Positions 24,176 through 33,630 are shown, counted from the first letter of the stretch. The stretch: DNA of 64,000 bases from Flagellimonas_A sp039592695 (GCF_039592695.1 NZ_JBBUTK010000001.1:682001-746000); one strand, 5' to 3'. Notes: a model not told the origin generated them from the letters alone. Numbers and translations: made by a program.

Positions 24176-24709
24176 ATGTTATTCAAAGGGCTGCAGGATA
24201 AATTTAAAGTTAAATCTGCCCAAAAAATTTTGGAACAGAAGTTACAGCAACCTCCGCAAGAGGTACTCAGGGATAAGGGCATCACCGCTGTAGGTTGTAT
24301 TGTAGACACCGATGCCTTTGTCAGGGCAGAGGCATTTTATGATTTGATAGAAGAGTTTTCGCTCAGGCCCAATGCGGTAAAGATTATCGGCTACAAGCGT
24401 GATTTTGATACCGCTTCACCTTATGCGATACAAATGTTCGGAGATAAGGATTTGGGCAAGAAGGGGCAAATAGAGAACGGGTACGTGATGGAGTTTTTGA
24501 GCCGCGAATATGATATGCTCATCAACTACTACACCGATGACAATCTGATGATGAAGTTGCTATCGGTCAAGACCCCAGCACGGTTAAGGGTCGGATTTGG
24601 TTCTGTCGACGCAAAAATCAACGATTTGATTCTCAACACGCCACTTGATGACTTTAAGACCTTTAAGACCGAGTTGAAAAAGTATTTAACAGTATTTCAA
24701 GAGATTTGA
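24176..24709 (+). CDS. conserved cytoplasmic protein upstream of dapA (DUF6913-like)
   Basis: A 177-residue soluble protein without signal or transmembrane segment. Recognisable stretches are AVGCIVDTDAFVRAEAFYDL, KIIGYKRDFD and YDMLINYYTDDNLMMKLLS. My recollection is that flavobacterial proteins of this shape, encoded just ahead of dapA, carry the label DUF6913, but I hold this loosely. The domain looks like an alpha/beta fold with LLSVKTPARLRVGFG near 130. It is followed by dapA after a single base, so cotranscription is near certain. Function unknown. Confidence 0.7.
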   Translation: MLFKGLQDKFKVKSAQKILEQKLQQPPQEVLRDKGITAVGCIVDTDAFVRAEAFYDLIEEFSLRPNAVKIIGYKRDFDTASPYAIQMFGDKDLGKKGQIENGYVMEFLSREYDMLINYYTDDNLMMKLLSVKTPARLRVGFGSVDAKINDLILNTPLDDFKTFKTELKKYLTVFQEI

Positions 24710-24710
24710 T

Positions 24711-25601
24711 ATGGATGGTTTGATAGGCACGGGGGTAGCATTGGTCACGCCCTTTAAAAACGATTTTTCGGTCGATGTCGCCGCACTTCAAAAAGTTGTG
24801 GAGCACTGTATCGATGGAGGAATAAATTATCTGGTGGTGTTGGGCACCACGGGCGAATCTGCTACGCTTTCCAAGAAAGAAAAGCAATTGGTCATGCAGA
24901 CCGTGGCAAAGGTCAATTCAGGGCGTTTGCCCTTGGTCGTCGGGGTCGGTGGCAACAACACCCAAGCCGTGGTGGATGAACTGAAAACCTCGGATTTTGA
25001 GGATTTTGATGCAATCATGTCCGTTTCGCCCTATTACAATAAGCCCACCCAAGAAGGTATTTACCAACACTTTCGTGCAATCGCGAAAGCGTCTCCACTG
25101 CCCGTGGTTCCCTACAACGTGCCCTCGCGAACGGGCAGCAATATGCTACCGGAGACGACACTTCGTTTGGCCCATGACATCGAAAACATAGTCGCCATCA
25201 AGGAAGCATCGGGCGACATGGTGCAGGTCAATACCATTATCAAACAAAAACCAGAAGATTTCCATGTGATTTCTGGGGATGACTTCACCGCACTGCCCAC
25301 GGTTCTGGCTGGGGGTAGCGGCGTAATTTCTGTTTTGGGGCAAGGCCTTCCTTCGGAATTCAGCACCATGATTTCTTTGGGATTGGATGGAGCCTCAGAT
25401 GCTGCCTATGAAATCCATAATGCTTTGCTCAATGGGATGAAATTGATTTTTGAGGAAGGCAATCCAGCGGGCATCAAGACCATTTTTGAGTTATTGGGAT
25501 TGTCAACTGCCTTGGTGCGCTTGCCTTTGGTCGAAGCCTCCCCCACACTGAAAAACAAATTGAAAGTGTTTGTCAACTCGGTGGAAAAAGTACGCGCCTG
25601 A
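24711..25601 (+). CDS. dapA: 4-hydroxy-tetrahydrodipicolinate synthase
   Basis: Condenses pyruvate with aspartate semialdehyde, the committed step of lysine/diaminopimelate synthesis. It has 296 residues, normal length. The TIM-barrel signatures are GTGVALVTPF at the N-terminus, VVLGTTGESATLS, the catalytic Tyr135 in VPYNVPSRTG and the Schiff-base Lys164 in VAIKEASGDM. dapF elsewhere in the window belongs to the same pathway but is not linked. It is cotranscribed with the upstream conserved gene. A 51-base gap and the coding start of bamD follow. Confidence 0.97.
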   Translation: MDGLIGTGVALVTPFKNDFSVDVAALQKVVEHCIDGGINYLVVLGTTGESATLSKKEKQLVMQTVAKVNSGRLPLVVGVGGNNTQAVVDELKTSDFEDFDAIMSVSPYYNKPTQEGIYQHFRAIAKASPLPVVPYNVPSRTGSNMLPETTLRLAHDIENIVAIKEASGDMVQVNTIIKQKPEDFHVISGDDFTALPTVLAGGSGVISVLGQGLPSEFSTMISLGLDGASDAAYEIHNALLNGMKLIFEEGNPAGIKTIFELLGLSTALVRLPLVEASPTLKNKLKVFVNSVEKVRA

Positions 25602-25693
25602 ACCGTTAAAAGTTCGCTAAAGGCTGTACTCATCCCTTTTTTACGCCTAATTTTGAATCCATGGTTGCATTTCGTAAATCCATTGATAATCAT

Positions 25694-25701
25694 TAATTTT
25701 G
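25694..25701 (+). promoter_or_regulatory. -7 promoter box upstream of bamD
   Basis: TAATTTTG matches TAnnTTTG and ends 17 bases before the bamD ATG at 25719. It lies inside a longer in-frame extension, supporting the shorter start. It would drive the bamD-rpoZ-coaBC-DUF4835 cluster. Confidence 0.5.
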
Positions 25702-25718
25702 CAAAATATTTTTTCAGG

Positions 25719-26528
25719 ATGCGGGCATTTTTCCCTGTTTTATTTTCACTCTTCATAGTGTCATCGTGCAACGAGTATCAAAAGGTGCTCAAAAATGATG
25801 ATACCAAGGCAAAGTACGACCTAGCCGAAAAATATTATGATGCAGGCGATTACAAACGCGCGAAGCGTCTTTTTGAGCAGATTGCCCCAAAATATGTCGG
25901 TAAGCCCCAAGGTGAGCGCGTGGCCTTCTTTTTTGCGGATTCTTATTTTAAGACCGATGATTTTTATTTGGCGGGCTATCAGTTTGAGCGTTTTGTGAAA
26001 TCGTATCCTAAGAGTGACAAGATTCAAGAAGCTTCGTTTTTGGGCGCCAAAAGCTATTACGAGCTCTCACCAAGATATTCTTTGGATCAGACCGATACTG
26101 ATAAAGCCTTGAGCAAACTGCAGGTTTTTATCAATTCATATCCTGAATCAGAATATTTTGACGAGGCCAACCAAATGGCACAAGAGTTGACGACCAAAAA
26201 AGAGAAAAAACAGATTGAAATAGCCAAACAGTTTGCGAAATTGGGGGAATTCAATTACCCGATATTGATTTCAGCCATGACTGCCTTGGATAACTTTATT
26301 TCTGAAAATCCAGGGTCGATTTACCGTGAAGAAGCTTTTTTCTACAAGCTGAAAGCAGCGACCGATTTGGCGCTCAACAGTACCGAAAACAAAAAGAAAG
26401 AACGTCTTGAAGAAGCAATTTCTGCATACAACGTATTGAAGAAATCATATCCAGAGACAACATTTGCAAAAGATGCGGACAGACTTTTTGAAACTCTTCA
26501 GAGAGAGATGCAACAATATTCAAAATAA
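25719..26528 (+). CDS. bamD: outer-membrane assembly lipoprotein BamD
   Basis: BamD is an essential lipoprotein of the BAM complex that inserts beta-barrels into the outer membrane. It has 269 residues from MRAFFPVLFSLFIVSSCNEY with lipobox Cys near 17. TPR-like helices follow: YDLAEKYYDAGDYKRAKRLF, FADSYFKTDDFYLAGYQFE and a later AISAYNVLKKSYPETTFA. The upstream in-frame ATG at 25653 is rejected because it precedes the -7 box and hides the signal peptide. The next gene begins 15 bases downstream. Confidence 0.94.
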   Translation: MRAFFPVLFSLFIVSSCNEYQKVLKNDDTKAKYDLAEKYYDAGDYKRAKRLFEQIAPKYVGKPQGERVAFFFADSYFKTDDFYLAGYQFERFVKSYPKSDKIQEASFLGAKSYYELSPRYSLDQTDTDKALSKLQVFINSYPESEYFDEANQMAQELTTKKEKKQIEIAKQFAKLGEFNYPILISAMTALDNFISENPGSIYREEAFFYKLKAATDLALNSTENKKKERLEEAISAYNVLKKSYPETTFAKDADRLFETLQREMQQYSK

Positions 26529-26543
26529 GATTTAACTACATTT

Positions 26544-26873
26544 ATGAACGACTTGAAAAACACCAATGCGCCGGTCACCACGATGACCCACAACCGCGAC
26601 GAGTTTGATGACAAGACAGAGAACATCTACGAGGCCATATCCATTACGGCCAAACGTGCGATACAGATCAATTCTGAAATTAAAAAAGAATTGCTCGAAA
26701 AATTGGAAGAGTTTGCTACCTACAGCGATAGTTTGGAGGAAATTTTTGAAAACAAAGAACAGATTGAGGTTTCTAAGTTCTACGAAAAACTGCCCAAACC
26801 CCATGCCTTGGCCATTGAAGAATGGTTAGAAGACAAAATATACTATCGAAACACAGAAAAGGAAGAAGATTGA
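26544..26873 (+). CDS. omega-like (RpoZ/Rpb6-type) RNA polymerase subunit
   Basis: A 109-residue protein in the position where Bacteroidota encode their omega-like subunit, between bamD and coaBC. The core NIYEAISITAKRAIQINSEIK resembles the omega/Rpb6 helix pair (the usual N-Y-E-x-x-x-x-x-x-x-R-A motif), which clamps the C-terminus of the beta-prime subunit. The C-terminal half is charged and helical (EEIFENKEQIEVSKFYEKL). It is shorter and more diverged than E. coli omega in sequence but similar in length. It runs without gap into coaBC (one base). Confidence 0.82.
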   Translation: MNDLKNTNAPVTTMTHNRDEFDDKTENIYEAISITAKRAIQINSEIKKELLEKLEEFATYSDSLEEIFENKEQIEVSKFYEKLPKPHALAIEEWLEDKIYYRNTEKEED

Positions 26874-26874
26874 G

Positions 26875-28080
26875 ATGTTAAGGGGCAAAAACATCCTTCT
26901 GGGCATCACCGGGGGAATCGCCGCTTACAAAACCACTTTTCTTGTTCGATTACTGATTAAAGCTGGCGCCAGTGTCAAGGTAGTGATGACACAGAGCGCC
27001 AGTTCTTTTGTGACCCCGCTCACACTCGCCACACTTTCCAAGCACGCCGTCTTGTTGGATTTTGTGAATGAAGAAGACGGTTCCCTTTCTTGGAACAACC
27101 ATGTGGAGCTCGGTCTTTGGGCCGATTTGATGGTCATTGCCCCGGCAACGGCAAATACGCTCTCTAAAATGGCACATGGCACCTGTGACAATTTATTGCT
27201 GGCCACCTATCTTTCTGCAAAGTGCCCTGTCTTTTTTGCCCCGGCGATGGATTTGGATATGTACCAACACCCTTCGACCAAAGAAACGTTTCAGAAATTG
27301 CAATCCTTCGGCAACATCATGATTCCCGCTGAATCAGGTGAACTTGCCAGTGGGCTGCACGGTGAGGGCAGAATGGCAGAACCAGAGACGATTGTTGCAA
27401 AACTGACAGCATTTATTTCGGATGGAATGCCCCTCAAGGGGAAAAAAGTATTGATTACGGCAGGCCCGACCCATGAAGCATTGGATCCCGTTCGTTTTTT
27501 GGGAAACCATTCCACGGGTACCATGGGCTACCGACTTGCCGAATGGGCCGCGGAACTTGGTGCGGAGGTCATTCTGGTTTCAGGCCCAACCAATCTCGAA
27601 GCTTCCCACGAAAATATTACCACAATAAATATTACCTCGGCCCAAGAAATGTACGATGTCGTGCACCAATATTTTGGTACAGTTGATGTCGCCGTCGCTG
27701 CCGCTGCCGTGGCCGATTATCGCCCCAAAACCGTATCCGACCAAAAAATCAAAAAGCAAGAGGGTGATTTGAGCATCAGCATGGTTCGCAACCCTGATAT
27801 CTTGAAATCCATGGGAACGCAAAAAAAGCAGCAGTTTTTGGTTGGCTTCGCACTTGAAACCGAAAACGAACTTGAAAATGCCAAAGGCAAACTCCAGCGC
27901 AAAAATTTGGATGCCATTATTTTGAACTCATTGAATGACCCAGGGGCCGGTTTTGGCTCAGAGACTAATAAAATAGCCTTTATAGACAAGAATCTCAACG
28001 TAAAAACGTTTGAGGTAAAGACGAAGGCAGAAGTTGCCATCGATATTTGGAAAGAAATCATCTCTCGCATTCATGCGTAA
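26875..28080 (+). CDS. coaBC: bifunctional phosphopantothenoylcysteine synthetase/decarboxylase CoaBC
   Basis: Couples cysteine to phosphopantothenate and decarboxylates the product, two steps of coenzyme A synthesis. It has 401 residues. The FMN-dependent CoaC half begins ILLGITGGIAAYKTTFLVR and contains the active-site His in NNHVELGLWAD and PAMDLDMYQHPST. The CoaB half begins near 188 (GKKVLITAGPTHEALDPVRF) with NHSTGTMGYRLAEWA and the AAAVADYRP motif. The stop overlaps the next start by eight bases. coaE lies about 5.5 kb further on, in the same pathway but not the same operon. Confidence 0.97.
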   Translation: MLRGKNILLGITGGIAAYKTTFLVRLLIKAGASVKVVMTQSASSFVTPLTLATLSKHAVLLDFVNEEDGSLSWNNHVELGLWADLMVIAPATANTLSKMAHGTCDNLLLATYLSAKCPVFFAPAMDLDMYQHPSTKETFQKLQSFGNIMIPAESGELASGLHGEGRMAEPETIVAKLTAFISDGMPLKGKKVLITAGPTHEALDPVRFLGNHSTGTMGYRLAEWAAELGAEVILVSGPTNLEASHENITTINITSAQEMYDVVHQYFGTVDVAVAAAAVADYRPKTVSDQKIKKQEGDLSISMVRNPDILKSMGTQKKQQFLVGFALETENELENAKGKLQRKNLDAIILNSLNDPGAGFGSETNKIAFIDKNLNVKTFEVKTKAEVAIDIWKEIISRIHA

Positions 28081-28963
28081 CACCATACTTTTTTTGTTGC
28101 TGGTCACAATGGCGGCTTTCTTGCCGGCCCAGGAGCTGAACTGTACCGTAACGGTGAACTCAGATCAGGTGGGGCAGACCAACCAACAGATTTTTACCAC
28201 GCTTGAACGTTCTCTCAACGATTTTGTGAACAAAACAAAATGGACCAACCGGGTGTTCAAAGAAAACGAACGCATCAACTGTCGCATGTTTATCACGGTA
28301 ACGCAGTATGAGTCAGATCGTTTTGAGGCCAATGTTCAGGTACAATCCAATCGGCCCATTTACAATACTTCCTATGAAAGTCCGGTGTTCAATTACAAAG
28401 ACAATGCCTTTGATTTTCAGTACCAAGAGTTTGAACCTTTGGTGTACAACCCAAATTCGTTTGATTCCAATTTGGTCGGGGTCATTTCATACTACGTCTA
28501 TTTGATTCTTGGTCTTGATGCAGACACCTTTTCATTGCAGGGTGGTGACGACCACTATCGAAAAGCATTGAATATCGTGACACAGGCACAGGGCTCTAAT
28601 TTTAAGGGCTGGGCACAAGAAACCGGCGAGCGTACACGTTTTGAACTGCTCGACAATTTGCTTTCCAATTCATTTCGTGAATATCGCATCGTGATGTACA
28701 ACTACCATCGTAAAGGATTGGACGTTTTGGCCGACAACAACAGTACGGGCAAACAGGTCATCGCGGGCAGTCTGCGCCTTTTTGAGACCTTGATAAAACG
28801 CCGACCCAATGCGTTTTTGATCCAAACATTTTTTGATGCAAAATCGGAGGAGATACAGAATATTTTTTCCGATGGTCCCAAGGTTGATATCGTCAAACTC
28901 AAGGAAACCCTGAACCGCGTGGCTCCGTTTTATTCTTCGACGTGGAATGAAATCAATTACTAA
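28073..28963 (+). CDS. DUF4835 family exported protein
   Basis: A 296-residue exported protein with signal peptide RNTILFLLLVTMAAFLPAQ and an immediate ELNCTVTVNSDQVGQTNQQI typical of the DUF4835 family, which is linked to coaBC and recN in Bacteroidota. The later motifs YYVYLILGLDADTFS and GGDDHYRKALNIVTQAQ are also characteristic. Function is not established; a structural or assembly role in the envelope is only inferred from export and linkage. The start at 28073 (eight-base overlap with coaBC) is preferred over an ATG 13 codons earlier in that gene. Confidence 0.88.
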   Translation: MRNTILFLLLVTMAAFLPAQELNCTVTVNSDQVGQTNQQIFTTLERSLNDFVNKTKWTNRVFKENERINCRMFITVTQYESDRFEANVQVQSNRPIYNTSYESPVFNYKDNAFDFQYQEFEPLVYNPNSFDSNLVGVISYYVYLILGLDADTFSLQGGDDHYRKALNIVTQAQGSNFKGWAQETGERTRFELLDNLLSNSFREYRIVMYNYHRKGLDVLADNNSTGKQVIAGSLRLFETLIKRRPNAFLIQTFFDAKSEEIQNIFSDGPKVDIVKLKETLNRVAPFYSSTWNEINY

Positions 28964-28990
28964 GCCCTAGCCTTTTTCTATAAAGACGAT

Positions 28991-28998
28991 TATCTTTA
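28991..28998 (+). promoter_or_regulatory. possible -7 box upstream of recN
   Basis: TATCTTTA differs by one base from TAnnTTTG and ends 19 bases before the TTG start of recN. It may give recN an extra transcript besides read-through from DUF4835. Confidence 0.3.
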
Positions 28999-29017
28999 TC
29001 GCTCAAATCGTGCGAAG

Positions 29018-30673
29018 TTGCTCAAAAGTCTTTCCATCAAAAATTATGCGTTGATTGACACCTTGGAAGTGTCATTTTCTGAAGGATTTACCACCATCAC
29101 GGGCGAAACCGGTGCGGGTAAATCCATTTTACTGGGCGGATTGTCTTTGGTGCTGGGCAAACGTGCAGATTTATCCTCATTGATGGATAAGGAAACCAAG
29201 TGCATCATCGAAGCTGAGTTTTTTATTAATGGCTACCATTTGTCCGATTTCTTTGGGAAAAATGATTTGGATTATGCCGATACGACCATCATCCGTAGAG
29301 AAATTTTACCCTCGGGAAAATCTCGGGCGTTTGTCAATGATACCCCAGTGACCTTAGATGTGCTTTCGGCCCTTGGCGGTCGTCTGGTCGACATCCATTC
29401 ACAACATCAGACGCTGCGCCTGACCGAGAATGATTTTCAGCTTCGGGTGATTGATGCCCTGGCAGATAATGCTGGGTATTTGGAAACCTACTCAAAAAAA
29501 CTTTCCACCTTCAAAACGGCAAAAAAAGAGCTGGAAGCCTTACAAGAGTTGCAGCAAACCGCGGACAAAGAACATGATTACCATAGTTTTTTATTGCAAG
29601 AATTAGAGGCCGCCCCACTGAACCCGGGCATTCAAAAAACATTGGAAGAGGAACAAGGTCAGCTCAGCAATGCTGAGAGCATCATTGAATCGTTGTCACA
29701 GGGTAGCCAATTGCTTAAAAATGAGCAGTTGGGGCTTGTGGAACAGCTAGCCGAACTCAAACGTATTTTTAACAACCTCGCCAATTATGGCGATGCTTAT
29801 AAAACCCTACATCAACGGCTAGAGTCTGTATTGATTGAACTTCAAGACGTTTCAAGTGAAATTGAAGGTCTCGAAGAGCTAGTGGATATGAATCCAAATC
29901 GCTTGGAGGAAGTGAACGGGCAATTGCAGACGCTGTACAATCTTCAAAAAAAGCACCAAGTGGCATCCATTGAAGAATTGATGGCCATCAAGGATGGTTT
30001 GGCCCAAAAGGTGGAAGAAGTTGCGAATATCGATTCAAAAATAGCGGCGAAAAATAGTGAAGTAAAAGAGCTGGAAGCCAACTTGGAACGTGAAGCTGAC
30101 ACAATTCGGGAACATCGAAATTCTGTGATTCCCAAACTGAAAAGTTTTTTGTTGCAAAATCTGGCAGAGTTGGGCATGCCCTCAGCCAGCTTTAAGATAG
30201 ACATCAAACCCTCAGAGCACTTTAAACCAAATGGGAAAGATGAATTGACCTTTCTTTTTTCCGCAAATAGAGGTTCAGATTTCGGCGAACTGAAGAAAGT
30301 GGCCTCAGGAGGGGAACTTTCTCGTATCATGCTGACCATAAAATCTGTTTTGGCCACGTACGAACAGCTTCCGACGATGATATTTGATGAGATCGACACT
30401 GGAGTATCCGGTGAGATTTCAAACAAAATGGGCGATATCATGCAACAGATGGGCGAGACCATGCAGGTGTTTTCGATTACCCATTTGCCACAGGTTGCCT
30501 CTAAGGGCAGCAGCCAATTTAAAGTCTACAAGCGAGAGTCGGATGGCAAGACCCATACCCAAATAAAACAGTTGACCGAAGATGAGCGTGTGGTCGAACT
30601 GGCCGAGATGTTGGGAGGAAAATCAATTTCAGATTCCGCATTGGCCCATGCCAAACAACTTCTGAAAGTTTAA
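29018..30673 (+). CDS. recN: DNA repair protein RecN
   Basis: An SMC-like ATPase used in recombinational repair of double-strand breaks. It has 551 residues. Walker A is GETGAGKS at 29-36 after the conserved LKSLSIKNYALIDTLEVSF. A long coiled coil spans about 160-380. The C-terminal nucleotide-binding half has the signature VASGGELSRIML and Walker B MIFDEIDTGVSG, then FSITHLPQVAS. The start is TTG: no ATG fits, and the residues after the TTG match the family N-terminus. A 54-base gap separates it from DUF4835. No terminator is evident after it. Confidence 0.96.
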   Translation: MLKSLSIKNYALIDTLEVSFSEGFTTITGETGAGKSILLGGLSLVLGKRADLSSLMDKETKCIIEAEFFINGYHLSDFFGKNDLDYADTTIIRREILPSGKSRAFVNDTPVTLDVLSALGGRLVDIHSQHQTLRLTENDFQLRVIDALADNAGYLETYSKKLSTFKTAKKELEALQELQQTADKEHDYHSFLLQELEAAPLNPGIQKTLEEEQGQLSNAESIIESLSQGSQLLKNEQLGLVEQLAELKRIFNNLANYGDAYKTLHQRLESVLIELQDVSSEIEGLEELVDMNPNRLEEVNGQLQTLYNLQKKHQVASIEELMAIKDGLAQKVEEVANIDSKIAAKNSEVKELEANLEREADTIREHRNSVIPKLKSFLLQNLAELGMPSASFKIDIKPSEHFKPNGKDELTFLFSANRGSDFGELKKVASGGELSRIMLTIKSVLATYEQLPTMIFDEIDTGVSGEISNKMGDIMQQMGETMQVFSITHLPQVASKGSSQFKVYKRESDGKTHTQIKQLTEDERVVELAEMLGGKSISDSALAHAKQLLKV

Positions 30674-30763
30674 TGTTTCTGGTTTCGGATTTCATCTTCT
30701 TTTCCAAACAGAAACTATAGAAGCCTGAAACAACAGAAACCTTTAAAACCATCGTATTCTTAT

Positions 30764-30771
30764 TATCTTTG
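30764..30771 (+). promoter_or_regulatory. -7 promoter box of fabI
   Basis: TATCTTTG matches TAnnTTTG exactly. The start point near 30777 gives a leader of about 22 nucleotides before the fabI ATG at 30799. Confidence 0.6.
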
Positions 30772-30798
30772 CCGCATTAAACAAAATAGCTGAAATAC

Positions 30799-31611
30799 AT
30801 GGGCCATAATCTATTGAAAGGAAAAAAAGGAATCATTTTTGGGGCATTGGATGAGAACTCCATCGCTTGGAAAACTGCGGAAAAGGTGCACGAAGAAGGT
30901 GGAGAATTTGTGCTGACCAATGCGCCGATAGCCATGCGCATGGGCCAAATCAATGAATTGGCCACGAGAACAAGTTCTGAAATCATTCCGGCCGATGCCA
31001 CCAATGAAGAAGATTTACAAAACTTGGTTGCCAAGGCCATGGAGATTTTGGGCGGAAAGTTAGACTTTGTTCTCCATTCTATAGGCATGTCGGTCAATGT
31101 TCGAAAGGGCAGGGCCTACACCGATGAAAAATATGATTTTACGACCAAGGGTTGGGATGTCTCCGCACTTTCTTTTCACAAAGTGATGCAGACACTTTAC
31201 AAGGCTGATGCCATGAACGAATGGGGCAGTATCGTTGCTTTGACCTATATGGCGGCCCAGCGAACGTTTCCAGATTACAACGACATGGCCGATAACAAAG
31301 CCTATCTTGAATCAGTGGCGCGTAGTTTTGGATACTTTTTTGGAAAGGAGAAAAAAGTTCGTGTGAACACCATTTCACAATCTCCGACACCTACAACTGC
31401 CGGTCAGGGCGTTAAAGGATTTGATGGCTTTATCAACTACGCTGAAAAAATGTCACCATTGGGCAATGCATCAGCAGATGATTGCGCCAATTATACCGTA
31501 ACCTTGTTTTCAGATTTGACCAAAAAGGTCACGATGCAAAATCTTTTTCACGATGGTGGCTTTTCGAACACCGGGGTGAGCCAAGAGGTGATTGACGAGT
31601 TTTCAAAATAA
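30799..31611 (+). CDS. fabI: enoyl-[acyl-carrier-protein] reductase FabI
   Basis: The NADH-dependent last step of each fatty-acid elongation cycle. It has 270 residues of the SDR fold. The cofactor region is GIIFGALDENSIAWKTA rather than a classical GxxxGxG, as in FabI. Catalytic residues are Tyr150 and Tyr160 (YMAAQRTFPDYND) and Lys167 (DNKAYL), and the substrate loop begins NTISQSPTPTTAGQG. It is transcribed alone, with its own promoter and an intrinsic terminator. Confidence 0.97.
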   Translation: MGHNLLKGKKGIIFGALDENSIAWKTAEKVHEEGGEFVLTNAPIAMRMGQINELATRTSSEIIPADATNEEDLQNLVAKAMEILGGKLDFVLHSIGMSVNVRKGRAYTDEKYDFTTKGWDVSALSFHKVMQTLYKADAMNEWGSIVALTYMAAQRTFPDYNDMADNKAYLESVARSFGYFFGKEKKVRVNTISQSPTPTTAGQGVKGFDGFINYAEKMSPLGNASADDCANYTVTLFSDLTKKVTMQNLFHDGGFSNTGVSQEVIDEFSK

Positions 31612-31630
31612 AGAATTAACGGTTTCTAAG

Positions 31631-31654
31631 GGCCATCTGCCTTCGGTAGATGGT
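31631..31654 (+). terminator. intrinsic terminator of fabI
   Basis: CCATCTgCC and GGtAGATGG pair around a TTC loop, and the stem is followed by TCTTTTATGTTTT. It lies 20 bases after the fabI stop and 15 before the next start. Confidence 0.75.
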
Positions 31655-31668
31655 CTTTTATGTTTTAA

Positions 31669-32673
31669 ATGGATTTACAGTTCTCCTTTATCATTCCCGT
31701 TTACAATAGACCTGAAGAAATTCGAGAGTTGTTGGAAAGCCTTTTGCGCATGAATTACGAAGGAAAGTATGAGATTGTCATCGTTGAAGACGGTTCTTCA
31801 CAACCTTCTGATTCTGTAATTGGGCACTACGCGGATCAACTTTCCATCTCTTATTATCAGAAAAAAAATACCGGGCCGGGCGATTCAAGAAATTTCGGTA
31901 TGCAACGGGCCAAGGGCAACTATTTCATAGTGCTCGATTCTGATTGTTTGCTGCCCGCCCATTATCTCAATGAGATTGAAAAAGCGCTTCAAAATGATTT
32001 TGTACACTGTTTTGGCGGTCCAGATGCGGCACATCCATCCTTTTCAAACATCCAAAAAGCCATCGATTTTACCATGACCTCATTTTTGACCACAGGGGGA
32101 ATCAGGGGCGGGTCAGAAAAAATCGGCAAATTTCAGCCACGTAGTTTCAATATGGGCATTTCGAAAGAGGTGTTTGAGAAAACGGGAGGGTTCGGTCAAA
32201 TCCATCCTGGCGAAGACCCTGACTTGACCTTTCGTATATGGGAAGCTGGCTATCAGACACGACTTTTTGAAAAAGCGTATGTATACCACAAACGGCGAAT
32301 TGATTGGGGAAAATTTTATAAGCAGGTCAATAAATTTGGCATGGTGCGGCCCATTTTGAACAAATGGCACCCACAAACATCAAAGTTGACCTATTGGTTT
32401 CCAACCTTATTCCTGATGGGTTTTGTCGGATCATGTATTCTAATGTTATTTGGATTCTACTGGCCAATGCTCTTATACGGTGCCTATTTTGGTGCAGTGC
32501 TGATTGCCTCAGTATTCAAAACCAAGAGCGTGACCATAGCATTTTTATCGCTCTTTTCTACGGCCATTCAATTTTTCGGTTACGGTAGGGGTTTTTTGAA
32601 ATCAACGATCTTGGTTAATTTTAGCGGTAAAGAACCAGAACAATTGTTTCCCCAATTATTTTTTAAACGTTAA
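31669..32673 (+). CDS. family 2 glycosyltransferase with C-terminal membrane helices
   Basis: A 334-residue GT-A enzyme transferring a sugar from a nucleotide donor. The N-terminal fold is QFSFIIPVYNRPEEIRELLE, with VIVEDGSS near 40, the DxD-type motif VLDSDCLLPAHYL near 85 and the later FNMGISKEVFEKTGGF and GEDPDLTFRIWEAGY (base region). About 70 residues at the C-terminus hold two or three transmembrane helices (LFLMGFVGSCILMLFGFYWP). It lies directly before the YbbR gene with no gap. Acceptor unknown; a role in a cell-surface glycan is inferred. Confidence 0.9.
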   Translation: MDLQFSFIIPVYNRPEEIRELLESLLRMNYEGKYEIVIVEDGSSQPSDSVIGHYADQLSISYYQKKNTGPGDSRNFGMQRAKGNYFIVLDSDCLLPAHYLNEIEKALQNDFVHCFGGPDAAHPSFSNIQKAIDFTMTSFLTTGGIRGGSEKIGKFQPRSFNMGISKEVFEKTGGFGQIHPGEDPDLTFRIWEAGYQTRLFEKAYVYHKRRIDWGKFYKQVNKFGMVRPILNKWHPQTSKLTYWFPTLFLMGFVGSCILMLFGFYWPMLLYGAYFGAVLIASVFKTKSVTIAFLSLFSTAIQFFGYGRGFLKSTILVNFSGKEPEQLFPQLFFKR

Positions 32674-33630
32674 GTGGCAATTCTAAAAAATATTGGCTCC
32701 TATTTTGGCAGACGCAAGGCCAAGGTATTCTCGCTATTCTTGCTGGCTTCGCTGCTGGCGTGGTTGGTCAGCAACCTATCAGGGGTCTATGAGTCAAGAA
32801 CAGCTTTTGAAATAGACTATGAGAACGTGCCCGACACACTGTTGGTAAGCAAAAAGGCAAAGAAGCAACTGTTTGTGAAAGTAAGGGCATCGGGCTTTCG
32901 ATTGTTCAATTATAACCTTGGTCCGAAACGGATCACTCTTGATATATCGAAGGCGCAAAGAAAGAATTCCAGATTTTTTCTGACCCAAAATGACCTTATC
33001 AGTGCGTTTGAAAACCAATTGAGCAATTCGGTACAGGTGCTCGATTTTAATCGAGATACGCTATTTCTGGATGTTTACCAAGTGGTCAAAAAAGAAGTGC
33101 CCATACAAGTGGATATCAATCTGAAACTGGAGCAGAACCATATTTTAGAAGGGGGCGTAAAAATCAATCCTGATACGGTCACCATCAAAGGGCCAAAAAG
33201 CGAACTTGATGAGATCAAGAAAATAAAGACCGCCAGGATCAACCTCGACAAGGTCACTTCAGATTTTTCGGTTCAAGCCAATTTGGTCAGGCCCTCAAAG
33301 CTTGAAAATTCTGAATTGTTGGTAAATTCCAGTACAGTCTCTGGCAAAGTGATGCGTTTTTCTGAGAAGGTGTATCAGGTAAATGTTGATGTCGAGAATG
33401 TTCCAGAGGGGTACAGCGCAAAGACATTCCCCAATACGGTGTCAATTTTGTGCAAGGCTTCCGTTGAATTGTTGAAGACCATTGAAGACGATGATTTTAT
33501 GCTAGTTGCCGACTACAATGAGGTGAAAACCGATAATAAAGTGCTTTTGACACTTAAAAAGAGTCCCGAAGGGGTCTATGACACACGGCTTATGGAGAAT
33601 GAGGTGACCTTGTTACTGGAAGAGCAATGA
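32674..33630 (+). CDS. YbbR-like domain protein (CdaR-type)
   Basis: A 318-residue protein with one N-terminal membrane anchor at about 15-33 (AKVFSLFLLASLLAWLVSN) and extracytoplasmic YbbR-like repeats, seen in FEIDYENVPDTLLVSKK, IQVDINLKLEQNHILEGGVK and YQVNVDVENVPEGYSAKTF. In Firmicutes YbbR/CdaR regulates the diadenylate cyclase CdaA, but no cdaA is visible here, so the role is open. The start is GTG immediately after the glycosyltransferase stop, and the stop overlaps coaE by four bases, so all three are one operon. Confidence 0.85.
   Translation: MAILKNIGSYFGRRKAKVFSLFLLASLLAWLVSNLSGVYESRTAFEIDYENVPDTLLVSKKAKKQLFVKVRASGFRLFNYNLGPKRITLDISKAQRKNSRFFLTQNDLISAFENQLSNSVQVLDFNRDTLFLDVYQVVKKEVPIQVDINLKLEQNHILEGGVKINPDTVTIKGPKSELDEIKKIKTARINLDKVTSDFSVQANLVRPSKLENSELLVNSSTVSGKVMRFSEKVYQVNVDVENVPEGYSAKTFPNTVSILCKASVELLKTIEDDDFMLVADYNEVKTDNKVLLTLKKSPEGVYDTRLMENEVTLLLEEQ

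Noticed and set aside
27425..27450. CCCCTCAAGGGGAAAA palindrome inside coaBC as another dispersed repeat
   Set aside because: It codes for the conserved CoaB start MPLKGKKVLITAGP, so the sequence is explained by the protein.
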